Below, piece by piece: positions 45,241 through 57,131 of a stretch of DNA of 64,000 nucleotides. The position numbers and the translations under genes were made by a program. Every line of letters starts with the position of its first letter. Within the stretch, counting starts at the first letter, position 1. The notes beneath the pieces were generated by a model. It saw nothing but the letters and a program-made list of their open reading frames with translations. It was not told the origin of the DNA and ran no database searches. This DNA comes from Hemerocallis citrina (lineage: Eukaryota > Streptophyta > Magnoliopsida > Asparagales > Asphodelaceae), in assembly GCA_017893485.1 (NCBI GenBank), contig CM030366.1, positions 183,423,681-183,487,680 on the forward strand. Reading direction: 5' to 3'.

Positions 45241-48200
45241 TCTCTACAAATGGAAACAACCACACTTATGGTGCAACTTTAAAATGTACAAATGCATAGA
45301 ATATATTATGTGACAAGATTCTGAAAATAAACACCTTCCAACTATCAAATTCCCCTCTTAATGATAGTTGTGCACATCAGCATTAGTTCCTTTGAATCTA
45401 ATTTGAGCAAGGCAATTCTAGTGGAAGCTTAAGATCGGAGGTCCTTAAAAGTGGAGTAGAAAAAAGTTCCTAAACCCCATAAAACTCCTTATGTCATTGT
45501 GATTTGGCTCACATTCTCTAATGATCTCCCTATGCTTGTTTGAGTCAAGCTCTCTTTTTTTACTTGCTTTTACTTGCTTATTATTGATCAAATACCTAGT
45601 GTGTAAAATAAGGTTACTGATATTCTCAACACTTTTCAATGATATATATAGAATAAGGATCTAACAATTTTATTTATGTTGTCTTTAATATAGTTATTGC
45701 ATGTTATTATAATTGGAATTGCTCAAGGCTAATTGGAATATGAGATTTTTACATGCAGGGGGGTAGAAGGCTACGTCATCATAAGAAATAAAGCACTCAT
45801 CAAAATTTACACTGTAGAAGATCTGAAAAAGCCTATCATGTCACCCTGCTTCACAACTTTCAGTAGCATTCTTGTTGAAACAATTCAATAAAGAGAATGA
45901 TATACATAACTAATATAAGAATGCTACTCGATTTATTTTTCCATTCTACTAAATTATAATATTAGGCACAAGGAAAAACATATTTCTCAAGAGGGAAATA
46001 AGACATCGGTTTCACACTTACAATTCATGATATAGTTAGTGCAATAATATGACATTTCTTTTTTTTTCTCATCACCTTCTTATTCTTCATCTTCTTCTTT
46101 CATTTTATTTTATTTCATTTTATTTATTTTATTTTATATCAAATTTTTGTTGTTATTGTTGTTGTTGTTGTTGTACTTGTTGTTGTTGTACTTGTTGAGG
46201 TGAAAAAAACAACAATGAACTCTTACAACTATCAATTAGCATGCATCTTAGTCAATATATGTATATAACTGAAATAATTTAAGAAAATGCCATTTAATGA
46301 CGCAAATTTGGATAGGTGAAACGAGGTTCGCAATACGTTGTTATTCGTGGTAAAGGTACAAGATCACGGTTCTTACCATGTATGAAGGGAGTACGATGTG
46401 TTCGGACACTCATTTGAGTAATCAATATGTATGTGTATAAGTACATATACTAGACACAAAGACCAAGAGAAAATTAATATATGAAAGCATTAATCACCTA
46501 CATTCTTAAAAGAGTAATAATCTAATTAAACTTCATGATTATTTGTTGAGAGATTTTAGAGGCGTTCATTTTAAAGATATGAAAAAACTTTATGTGGATC
46601 GCTAGTTTAAGAAATCTAGACCGAGAACCCACCATAAATCAGATGGCGAGATACAGATTGTGGTTCGGGCTGAGGTTAGGAGAGCCCGGTAACACTGATT
46701 TGGACACACCCAAATAGGGGATTGCCATTGCCCCTGAAGACAAAGAGGCTTGTTGTGAGTTACACCATCCAAAGGAAGAACATCCATTGTATCATAGGCA
46801 TTTCCTACAATATATATGCAATTTTGTATTCCTCCCAATTTGGTAAGATTAGGGAATGCCAATAGGCTTCTCCTCATCCTATATCTTTAAACAAATAATA
46901 ATAAGTAATCACCTATATTCTCAATCTCAAACCAAATCTAACTTCTAAATCCACCCGAAACACGCGAGTATTACTTCCAAAGGATTATCAAATAGATCTT
47001 GTGTGATGACAAAATCTCGCACCACATTGGGGAAGTCGAGTTTTACCACCTTCCTAATTTTTGTAAGGGTAACAAAATCAAGAGTCAATACTGACCAATT
47101 GCCAATTGTTTAGAAGATAAAACAAATGGCCATTGAAAACAACATTAATGACAACAATGACCAACTTCTCACCTTCCGATTATTTAATTTTATTTTTGAA
47201 ACAAAATTGTAGCCACATACCCACCTCACACACACACTCTCATCTCATAATAAGGAATATGTGCAACTGGAGTTCGAACCACCGACCTTTTGCTCACAAT
47301 GTATCATTAGTTTCCATTAATGATACATGGTGACGATTGTCATTTTATGCTCGAAGTTGAAATTCAATAGTCTACAAGCCTGCCCCTGAGAGCGAAGTTG
47401 GAAGAATCTCTGTTGCCGTATTAGTTCACTATTTATCAGTGATAGCGAGAACGCAAATAGTAACACCAATTTCAATATTGTTCAAAGTTGTTTACACCCC
47501 ATTCTAATAACTTATTACCTTTCTAATATTACGTCCTTTTCTTAACTAAAGCACCTTATCCCTCTTTACACTAATTTCCCTCGACCAAATTATAAAACAA
47601 AAGCCTTATCCCTCTTAACTGTCATGAAATCAATCAATCTAGTATTTCCCAAAAATAGAGAAGAAAACAAAAGCCTAATAAGAAGAGTTGCTCATTTGTT
47701 TAAACAAATATGGGCAAAGATTGGGCTTGTTCGACTAATTTTCTTCTCTTGTTTGAAAATTAACACACATCTTTTGCAACATAACCCCTCATAAATGTTT
47801 TTTTTCTTCTAAATGATAGAATTATATCCATATTTTCTTTTTCTTTCTTGGCATGTGGGAAAAAAATTATCTGATGCCTCCGAAAAAGAAAGCATGCCTT
47901 AAGATCTTTGCCACTCAAATCTCCTCAGAAATCGTTTCTTTAAAGGTGTTTCCTGATCAGGCAAGGTTTTTGGTGGAGGCACGGTTTCTGAGGAGGATGA
48001 AAGGCTAAGATCTCATGGCCTACTTTTTTTGCTGCCCCATGGGGCCGATGATTTTTACCCTTTAGCCGTAGCCGTCCACATCACAGAAAAAGGAATTTTT
48101 CAACATTCCAAAATAATTCAGTCTAATGTCGGAATCAAGTCAACAACCTCTCAAACATGAATATTTTTTTTTTCTTTTTTTTTAGGCCTAATACCATAAT

Positions 48201-48624
48201 TCAGCTCAATTTCTCATAATAAGAAGCAAAATTTAGAGCAGTTCTCCATCAAATCAAACCTCAACATCTCAAAAGCATCAAAAAAAAAAAACAACAATTC
48301 CCAAATATCAACCACGAACCAATCAAACAGTTACCAACTACTATCTATACAAAGAACATGTCACATCAACATCAGACCATGCGAAAAAGATGCGATCTTG
48401 GGAAAGAAATAGAAAAAGAATAAAAAGGCACCATTTTTGAAGCTTTTCGACGAGGAAGTGAACAGATCCCAACACCAACCAAGTTTCAACTTTCAACAGA
48501 GTAGTATTTGGGGTGAAAATATCAGTATTTCTACCTTTTCCTATCGGATTCGGTTCTTCTTACAACTGGTCGGTCATTGACGGCCTTCGAATTCCTGCAA
48601 TTTTGATTGCCCTTTTAATTTAGG
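45241..48624. other. Long non-coding spacer
   Basis: AT-rich sequence without a gene I can defend. It holds a GTT trinucleotide run (about 46148-46199) and a GGAGTTCGAACC tRNA-like motif near 47268. A 91-codon minus-strand frame at 46602-46877 (MRRSLLAFPNLTKLGGIQNC...) has non-repetitive composition with several Cys and Trp. It could be a gene fragment, but I recognise no family. Confidence 0.45.
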
Positions 48625-48632
48625 GTTTTTTC

Positions 48633-49096
48633 TAGCATTGGTATAAATACCCGAAACTCAGATCCGACCCGGACCTGATCCGGGCCTGGCATTGGACCGG
48701 AACCGACCCGGTCTATCCAGGTCCGGGTCTGGATCCTAAAATAGAACCCGTTGAACTTTCGGGTACGGGTTTGGCTTCGGGTTCGGGTCCGCTCAAAAGA
48801 GATCCGACCTGGACCTGGACCCGAACCCGTTAAAAAAACCCAAAAAATAAACATAAAAATAAATATTATATCCTTGTTCCTCCTCAATTCTAAAACTTCA
48901 TCTTCCAACTCAAAACTCATGGCTTTTTCTTCTCTCATCTATTCTAAATCCTCCACTCACCACCTCCGCTCGCCGCTCACACTCCCGCTCCTACCCGAAT
49001 GGGTAGGAATATTTTAATAGGACCCGGACCCAGTCCTCACGGGTCCGGGTCCGGGTAGTGAAGGACCCAACCCGACCCGACCCGATACCAATGCTA
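48633..49096. mobile_element. hAT-type MITE, 464 bp, with exact 8-bp duplication
   Basis: Ends are TAGCATTGGTAT and its complement ATACCAATGCTA, a perfect 12-bp inverted repeat. The flanks are GTTTTTTC at 48625-48632 and GTTTTTTC at 49097-49104. An 8-bp duplication is diagnostic of the hAT superfamily. The interior ends are made of GGGTCCGGGT / ACCCGGACCC motifs that fold back on each other, around an AT-rich core. No transposase. Confidence 0.9.
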
Positions 49097-49104
49097 GTTT
49101 TTTC

Positions 49105-49473
49105 CCCTTCCGCTAGCTGAAATTTTCCGTGCACGAAATGCACGTGGTTTGGTGAACGTGTCAGTTGAATATTTTTTATAATATTTTATGTTGTTGAGAA
49201 AATCAATCATATACTAAAGATCTCAAATGAATATATATAGTATGATCACTATATATTAATTATGTATACAAAATACTTAAAATTTTAATATTAAAGACTG
49301 AATATTATATATAGTCTTAAGTAAATACAAAATAAACATGTAAATAATTATCTCATCTAAAACATAAAAGATATTTTTTTTTTTTTTAAAAAAAGAACAA
49401 TTTATTAAATTCTAAACTCATATCGTCGTATTTTTCATAAGATCAATTATCATTTTCGACCTTAACTTTCTTG
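49105..49473. other. AT-rich spacer
   Basis: No gene. A GTGCACGAAATGCAC palindrome near 49130 recalls a Helitron end, but the flanking base is wrong and no 5' end was found. Confidence 0.4.
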
Positions 49474-50056
49474 TGTTAGGATTTGTGGACATAAACACAC
49501 AAGCACGGAAAATTGGAGAAGAAGAAGACACGAAACAGTAAGAGAAGCAAGATACGCAGCAAGAACAAGAAGTGCAGCATCAACAACTACAGCATGTATG
49601 ACAGTCGACTACTGATACATGCAAATAGAACAAAGATAAGGAGCAGTAGACTGTGTTTGCTCTCTGACTTGGAGAGTCTTATTGCAGTCGACCATCGAGT
49701 GGAGCAGTCGACCGCATCAGGCGTTGATCATACAAACGGGTCACGGGTTTGCATCTGTTTATCAGCTGATTTGTATTTACCTTTTAGGGTTTATTTGGGT
49801 CTATAAATATAGATGTAAACTCTAGGGTTTAGATGTAACATAACTGAAACAACTTCAAGGGAGTTCTTGTGCTGAGTGCTACCAAAGGTGAGAGAGAGAA
49901 TAAAAATAAATCTCTTTTGTATCTTTGTATTTTCCTTGAGTAAGAAGTATTTGGTTATCTCTGCATATCATTTTGTTCTTGTGTTTGTGATATCTTGAGT
50001 TTGTAAAATTCGTTATTGGTGCATATATGCCTTTGTCGGCGATATTGGGTACTACA
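49474..50056 (+). repeat. Copia family 1 5' LTR, 583 bp
   Basis: TGTTAGGATTTGTGGACA to GGGTACTACA. It carries three paired GTCGAC-type motifs (about 49592, 49685 and 49703) and CTATAAATATAG at about 49801 as TATA box. Confidence 0.88.
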
Positions 50057-50265
50057 AAGTGGTATCAAAGTTTAGAGTTTCATGATGACCGATAGCATGT
50101 CGAAAGTCAAGAGATTTCGATGAAAGTGATTTCGTGATGTGAAAGATCCAGATGATAGTGTATCTCCGTCAGAAATATCTAAATGGTCCGTTGTTTGATA
50201 AGAAATCGGAAGGTGCAGATAAGGATGCAAAGGTCGTGGTGGCATAAGATCGTTTGTATTAGAAG

Positions 50266-51210
50266 GTGCTTGGACAGATTCAGTTAGCATTGAGTAGGAA
50301 AACATTATTTCATATCTTGAAGGCAAAGACAACGAAGGAGGCTATGGAGATTCTCACGGATATGTACGAGAAACCTTCAGCATCAAATCAAATTCTTCAC
50401 TTGAAGAAATTAGTTAACATGAAGTTAGGAGAAAGAGGTTCAGTAGCGGAACATATGAACAATTACTATATGGTATACAACCAGATGGAAGCTGCATGAT
50501 TGAAGTTTTCGGAGGGAGGCCATGCATTGTTACATCTATCTACTTTACCCAACAGTTATGGTATGGTGGAATAGACTATTACAGGGACTATGACATATTC
50601 GACGACTCTACAGGATGTTATGAGCAATATCATAAACGAGGAGGTGAGAAGGAAAAGAAACAGAGAGTTTTCATTATTTTCTAGCAATTCCACACTTTTA
50701 GTTAAGAGGCATGGGAGATCTATGAGAAGTCGAAGAAGAAATGATTATAAAAGTGACTGTAATGATGGGTTTGAAGACATCAACGATGGTGGTGGACTTG
50801 AGTGTTCGTATTGCCACAAGATGGGTCACATTATGCGTAGTTGTAAAACTCTTATGAAGAAGAAGCAAGAACAGTCAATGCAAGCCAATGTGGTGGTTAA
50901 AGAAACAAAGTTTGAAGAGTTATGCTTATCAACAAGGGCGGAGTTGAACATGCGAGATTCATGCATTGATTCAAGTGCTTCTTATCAGGAGGTGTTTGAG
51001 GACTACACAAAGGATTCTTTCGGAGATGTAATCATGGATAACTGTCAGTGGTACCCTGTGATTGAAACTGAAAATATTCGTGTGAAAGCCAGTGATAGGA
51101 AAGAGATTGTCTTGCAAGAGACAAGACATGTCCCAAACTTGAGAGAAAATCTTATCACGATAGGAAGACTAGACAAAGAAGGTTTGTCGACTACATTTGG
51201 TAGTGGATAG
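50266..51210 (+). pseudogene. Copia gag polyprotein fragment with zinc knuckle
   Basis: Segments match the capsid domain of copia gag (LFHILKAKTTKEAMEILTDM, YEKPSASNQI), interrupted by TGA at 50497 and TAG at 50572. The second segment (50590-51210) holds an intact CCHC knuckle, CSYCHKMGHIMRSC (about 50806-50847), and a stretch like the region before integrase (VPNLRENLITIGRLDKEG). The frame stops at 51208. Upstream gag sequence between the primer site and 50266 has further stops, also shared with copy 1. Confidence 0.82.
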
Positions 51211-51953
51211 TGGTGTAGAACTGTAGGTTCAGGGGTTGTAGCAAGTAGGAAGCGAGAGGGATCATTGTATTTGCTTCGAGACGATGGGTGCATTTCTTAT
51301 GTTGTTGACTCTCAATTGGAATCGAGACGTAGGCTATGTGGGGTACGGCAGAGATCTAAGAGTTGTGGAGCGGATGCAAAGGTTGCACATTTAGTGGGAG
51401 TTGATGACAATGGTGAGAAGGATCCAAGAAGAGAGCAAGAGTTTGTTGTGATGAGGGTTCTTTGTGATATGGAAGAAACTTCGAGTCGCTCTTGTAATGT
51501 TGAGAGCATTGGTATCGATATGCGGGGTGATGTCGATGAGTATGGTTGAGTTGGTCATCATGGGGTTATGAGTGGTGTTGCGTAGTCTGTAGATATAGTG
51601 AAGGTAATGTCCATGGAGGCTTCGTGTGCAGAGGGTGTCTTGGCCTTGAGAGATTTTGAACCATGTCCGGTGTTAGCGTGGATTCTACGAGTTGGGGAGG
51701 CTTGTGACACGTGTTCCATCAAGGTGGAAAAAGGAGAGTGTTATACGTGCCATATGCGATATATGGTCTGGTGCATCCTTCATGAGTCTATAATGGGTAT
51801 TTGGTACCCTCCACGTGGTGGAGAGGCGTGGGGTGCTCTTCATGTGAGTGAGGGGTACTCGGTGTTTTAGAATGAATGGGAGACTGACAGAGATAATGCG
51901 AGTAAAAGATACAATTGTTTTGAAGCTTTGTGTATTTGGTCCAAGTGAGAGAT

Positions 51954-52232
51954 TGTTAGGATTTGTGGACACAAACACACAAGCACAAGAGTTTGGAGAA
52001 GAAGAAAATATGAAGTGGCAAATGAAGCGAGAAGCCCAACAGCAACAATAGCATCATGTCTGACAATTTACTGCCATTTTGTAGTCGACTATCATGATGT
52101 CGACAGAATAGAGATAGGGAGCATTCGACCGCCAGGACAGCAGTCGACTGCCATGCTTGCTATCTGACTTAGGGAATCTTATTGCAGTTGATCGTCAAGT
52201 GTAGAAATTGACCGCATCGAGCGCTGAACATA
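51954..52232 (+). repeat. Copia family 1 truncated 3' LTR
   Basis: Begins TGTTAGGATTTGTGGACA after a purine stretch and follows the 5' LTR to about 52232, where similarity ends before the TATA region. Confidence 0.8.
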
Positions 52233-53839
52233 AATTATTGTACAATTTAATTAATCAATATTACTTGAATCCTATAACTGTAAGATTTCGCTTCTTTACT
52301 TCATTACCATATTTTGAGTCTACCTTCTCTGCACCTCCTGCATTAATTACTGCTAAACAAAGATCTGTACTTCATTTTAATTAGTAATTCATATCTTATA
52401 TTAGTAATAGCCAATTTGATGTATATAATAAAAATTGAGTAACATAATTTTTTTACTTTTAAAGCTAGTTGAATATGTATTTTGAAATACGTATGCAGTT
52501 GCAAATTTTTTACTTATCCTTATCAATGATGGGATCTATCTCAACTTCATCTACAACACTTCCCAACTTCAAAATGATGTCAAGTTTATTGTGCATTGGA
52601 TTATATCTTTTATCGACATTTTTAAGTATTCAGTTAGAAATTAAGTAAGTTTTTTGCTCCTCAAGCATATGTTGGAACAATTCTACCGCTTCATTAAATA
52701 TTATCGTCAATATTCTAGTTTCTTACAAAAGATAAAAATTTAGTAGTATTAATATTATTCCCAAAATGTATCAATATATATATTTCTAAAAATATTTAAA
52801 ATATCTAAACCTCATCATCCATAAGTGCTATTTATGAGATTTTTCCGATGCCCTTACTATTCTTGTATTCTTTCATACCATAATGTTTCGTAACCAAATC
52901 ATTGATAGTCCACAATTGTTGACTTTCTTGCAAGGAATTAATATATGAGTATTCATTGTTGAATTGTCCATTGCTATAGACAGTCTGCAATATAATATAA
53001 TTATCAATAAGTCAGATTTCGTCAAATAAAATTATTAATATATCACTAGTTGAAGTATCAGTTTTAGTATGATCAAAAACCACATGAATAAAGGATCAAC
53101 AATCTAACGTAAAAAAGTGCTATCATATTTCATCAATTTGTAACAGTTCGTCAAATTTCTAAAATATAATATATAAAAGTTTAGAATGTCAATAACTACG
53201 GTATCTTATTCTAGTATAAATAATCCAAAATTTTAGAAACAATTTAATGATGATGAATAAAAGTTGGCAAAAAACAATAATAATTGTAATCAAATAAAAA
53301 ATGAGTTTTTTAAAGAAGAAATCAAACTTTAAACAAGACTAAATTATTTGATGTAAACCTTTTTTTCCTCTTCTTCTATGAATTCTGGTTGAAGAAAGTT
53401 TTTAAAGTTTCCAAGTATATATAAGCTCATAAAATATTACATTATAAATTAAAAGAATAATGATTATTTATTTATAAATTGAAATATATATTGCAAAATT
53501 TTTATAATTAGAGTGTATTACCAAAAAATGTATTGCCAAATTTTTATAAGTAGAGTCTATTGCCAATTTTATAATAAAAAAGAATAAAATAATTTCCTTT
53601 TTTTTTCTAGATACTTTAGTGTCAAATATGGTATTGCATTGTAAATTAGTGTGCATGATAATCCCAGAATTGTCCATTCATTGTACATACCAAAATGTAT
53701 TAGTAGAATATAGTGTTACAAAAATTCTTTTACAATAAACTCAATTTAATTGAGAGGCACAAAATACAGAGAAGGAAAAAGGAGAGGAAGAAAACTCGAA
53801 AAGAATAATAAAAAATAATAATTAACAACTTACAAAAAT
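52233..53839. other. AT-rich spacer
   Basis: Very AT-rich, with no gene, clear repeat or terminal repeat that I can support. Confidence 0.5.
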
Positions 53840-54849
53840 GAATTTCAGATTACAAGTTGAGAAGTCAAGGCCTGTGTATCACACAGTGTCCTTAAAATAG
53901 ATTTTGCCTCTTCCGGTTGCTGGAATGAACGAAGGCGTCTGTCTCCCAGGATGCAACGACCGGAGTGATCACGTAGGCACCACGTAGCACTCTCGAACTG
54001 AGCAACAACGTCTGAACCCTATCATCGACTTACCAAAACAGCAGGAGTGGAAAAACGAACAGGACTCAGAGGAGGAAGAAAGAAGTTTTCTGTTGTGCAG
54101 GGAAGAAATGAGAGGGGAGACCTCTATTTATAGAGCCAGGGTTTATACTGTAATAGCAGACAAGACTTTGAATGCCTTCAGTGTAACGGCAGACACTCAA
54201 TTGAATGTCGGCACTGTAACGGCAGATGTCAATCATTGCTTTTGAATGCCTTCAGTGTAACGGCAGACAAAACATTCAATACAACACTGAAACGGCAGAC
54301 AGAACCGTTTCTGCATTCATTTTAGCTGTTACAAAAAGAAAAATCAAAACTGTAGCAAAAAGTGGCTCTGCACGAGGTGGGGTCAAATCGGTACGGCATT
54401 CGTGCGAGCGCACACAAGTTGCATGTAGGAGCAAAAAGTGGCTCGGCACGAGGTGGGGTCAAGTCGGTACGGCATTCATGCGAGCGCACACAAGTTGTAT
54501 GTAATCCGGTCCGAGATTTACACCTCTGCGCGCGCGAGAGAGAGCCTCTTTTCTAGCTATCTTACAATGCTTTGAAGGAGGTTACTATATATCATCTTCA
54601 ATTTCTTTGATTTTTCCGATGTGGGACTATGTTCCCTTAACCCATTTCAAGAATGAAAACGTCTCACTTTGAGAGACAATTTCTCATTCACCCCTTAACC
54701 GTTTTTAGCAAACCAATATATGATTTTGATCTACTTACGAAGGAGAACACAAATCAATCAAGATCTCTCAATAGTTCATTGAGGATCTTACTCAAAAATT
54801 GCTCAAAAATCGGTTCGTAAATGGTGTATAAAACACCCATTTTCTAACA
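53840..54849 (-). mobile_element. Putative antisense copia-type LTR
   Basis: On the minus strand it starts TGTTAGAAAATGGGTG at 54849. A TATA box, CTATAAATAGAGG, lies at about 54127-54139, followed by a leader. The likely 3' end is CTGAAATTCA at 53840, though this is uncertain because no target duplication was found. It contains GTAACGGCAGAC repeats (54150-54300) and a 75-bp duplication. Confidence 0.5.
54354..54508 (-). repeat. 75-bp tandem duplication
   Basis: AGCAAAAAGTGGCTCKGCAC begins at 54354 and 54429, and the two 75-bp units differ at only a few positions. It lies within the upstream (U3) part of the putative antisense LTR, where such duplications often act as enhancers. Confidence 0.85.
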
Positions 54850-55612
54850 TATATTACCATAATATATTTCAAAAATTTTATAAGAAAAGTATATTAACAA
54901 TTTTAAAAAAGGAAAAAAGTATATTACAAATTTCTTTCAAACTAGTCTTGATCTTTCTGTGATTCAGGCACTAAACTAACTCTCTATGTCGAAACTTCTA
55001 AACTAACTCTCTATGTCGAAACTTAATATTGTAGTACAAGTTGTTGAACATGAATATACACCAATATATACAGAGCATAACTGAAAGAAGAAAGATCAGA
55101 AGGTTCAAAGGCTTGGATAAGAAGATATCAATGACTTGTTGTATGTGTAATGGAATAACATGATGACTAATTATGCAGTATTGCATGAACAATTTTCGTC
55201 ATGTCTCCATTTGGGTCCAAACTACACATTAGGTCAGAGAGATGCACCTCTTAAGGCATGTGTATCTATTCTCTCATATTGCACATTTTCGTTGATTCAT
55301 GCATCTTTTTTATATATACCCTTCAAGATGGATACAAAACAAAATTGCAATCAAACTGTTGACCAACAATTCTATATTAGTTCAGTAAATATTTGTAAGC
55401 GTAAACCTCATGAATTCTATTACTGAGATCTCATTCAACATTGTACTTTCATTAAGAACATATTATTCAAGCATTTAGAAAATTTTGAAAGATAGCGAAA
55501 ACATGAGCACCCAATTGAGAAGACTGTATCAACTTATACAATTATAGCTTACTTTCAACCAATATAATTATAGCTTTTCTTAAATCAATAACAAAATCAA
55601 CTCCTTCCATTT
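54850..55612. other. AT-rich spacer
   Basis: No supportable gene. A short direct repeat, CTAAACTAACTCTCTATGTC, occurs near 54972 and 55002. Confidence 0.5.
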
Positions 55613-55956
55613 TGTTGGATTTATGTCTTGTATACTAAGTTTGATACGAAGACGATGAAATGATGGAGGAATCGAGACGATCAAAGCGGAATGGAAATAA
55701 GCAGAGCAACAACTAACAACAAGTGCAGTCGACTGTCACCTCCTCGGGTTTGATGAGAAGCCAAGAGTGGTCGACCGCAATATGTGCAGCCGATCTTTAG
55801 CAGCTGGAGATATTTTCGGGTGCGGGTCTGGATGATTCTACTGAAACCCGAACTTGCTCTTCAAGTTAGATTATACGACTCTTATCGTAGGGTTATATCT
55901 TCAGGAATATCTAATGGCTATTGTATCAAGATATCAAATTAGGATTTCTCTATATC

Positions 55957-56264
55957 GATTTTTTTTCCAAATCGACCTACTTTTTAAAAGTTTTTCCCAA
56001 ACCGACCTACTTTTATTTTTAATTCCCAAAACGACACACTCGGTCTTTGAAAGACCGAGTTTAGCACAAAATAACTCGGTTTTTCAAAGACCGAGTGTTA
56101 GAATTCGAAAAATTGAATTCTAACACTCGGTCTTTGAAAAACCGAGTTATTTTGTGCTAAACTCGGTCTTTCAAAGACCGAGTGTGTCGTTTTGGGAATT
56201 AAAAATAAAAGTAGGTCGGTTTGGGAAAAACTTTCAAAAAGTAGGTCGTTTTGGGAAAAAAATC
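55957..56264. mobile_element. Hairpin MULE-type MITE, 308 bp, 9-bp duplication
   Basis: The direct repeat CTCTATATC is at 55948-55956 and 56265-56273. Between them the DNA is almost one perfect palindrome centred on 56110/56111, with arms of about 150 bp. Ends are GATTTTTTTTCC on the left and GATTTTTTTCCC on the right (opposite strand). A 9-bp duplication fits Mutator-like transposases. The arms hold a second-level palindrome, ACTCGGTCTTTGAAAGACCG. The 3' LTR of the host copia element lacks it, so it inserted after that element. Confidence 0.88.
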
Positions 56265-56657
56265 CTCTATATCTGTATATATTATTGTAACTGGTCTTCA
56301 TTGAGAGTCAAGAGAGAGAGAGTACTTCATTGAAGAGAATTTGAGAGATTCTCAAATTTTAAACAACTAGTACTTTTTGGTGAAGTTAAAGAAAGGGTCA
56401 CTGTGAGAATTATAATATTATTATATCTTTTCTAGTTGAATAATATATCAGTTTCTTCTCCCCCAACTTAAAGCGAAAGACCCAACCGGAACAAATTTGT
56501 GTGCTTTAGTGTGTTTGGTGTGATCTTCTATATGCATGGTGGTTTGTGTTGATTGTGTCGCTTAACTCAACAAGATCCTAGTAGAAGAGGGGAAAATTCC
56601 CTAACAGTTGGTATCAGTGCTTCAGGTTCGTGTGTTTGTTCGAGTTCCTTAAAGAAT

Positions 56658-57127
56658 ATGGTTGATCAGATCACGAAGATCAAGTAGTTCGACGGTAAAA
56701 TCAACTTGAATCTCTGGAAGGTGAATATGTATAATACATTGGTTCCAAAGGGTTTGAAGTTAGCCCTAGAAGGAGATAAAGGGAGACCAATCGGCATGAA
56801 GCAGGAGAATTGGGAGGAGGTTTGTTCAAAAGTCTTAAGTTTAATCCAGATGTCATTGACGAGCGAAGTCAGGTGCAACCTCATGGAGGAGCGAAGCGCG
56901 ATGAGTCTGTTGGTAAGACTCATAACTGACTACTCAAAATCGCCATTACAGGATCAGTTGTACCAAAAAATAAAGTTGTTTGGTTACTCAATGAAGGAAA
57001 GTACCGCTCTTCTACATCATACAGTGGAGTTCAATACGGAGTTATTTGAATCAAGGTAGATTAACGCAGATGATCTAAAAGCTTTAAGTCACACATGTGT
57101 GGATTCATAGTATGCAATCCAAGGTAG
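56658..57127 (+). pseudogene. Copia family 2 gag fragment
   Basis: ATG at 56658 (MVDQITKIK) is followed by a stop at 56685. The frame then continues through LWKVNMYNTLVPKGL and a stretch resembling the N-terminal half of copia gag (VRCNLMEERSAMSLLVRL, YQKIKLFGYSM) to a stop at 57057. The knuckle, protease and all of pol are absent. Confidence 0.72.
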
Positions 57128-57131
57128 AAAT

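Larger units (their letters stand above)
49474..52232 (+). mobile_element. Internally deleted Ty1/copia element (family 1, copy 2)
   Basis: 5' LTR 49474-50056, primer site TGGTATCAAAG (50060), gag, about 700 bp of non-conserved sequence, then a truncated 3' LTR from 51954. RT, RNase H and integrase are absent, so it depends on another element for movement. Its gag matches copy 1 (24359-25165), including premature stops. The right end is lost, so no target duplication can be read. Confidence 0.85.

Noticed and set aside
46602..46877. 91-codon minus-strand frame with Cys and Trp residues
   Set aside because: No recognised family, no splice partner and no homologue in the window; kept only as a remark in the spacer entry.
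49113..49150. Helitron-type terminal hairpin GTGCACGAAATGCAC with CTAG
   Set aside because: The base after CTAG on the minus strand is C, not T, and no matching 5' end was found.
53840..54849. Exact target duplication for the antisense copia-type LTR
   Set aside because: Bases next to either proposed end do not match, so its 3' boundary stays uncertain.
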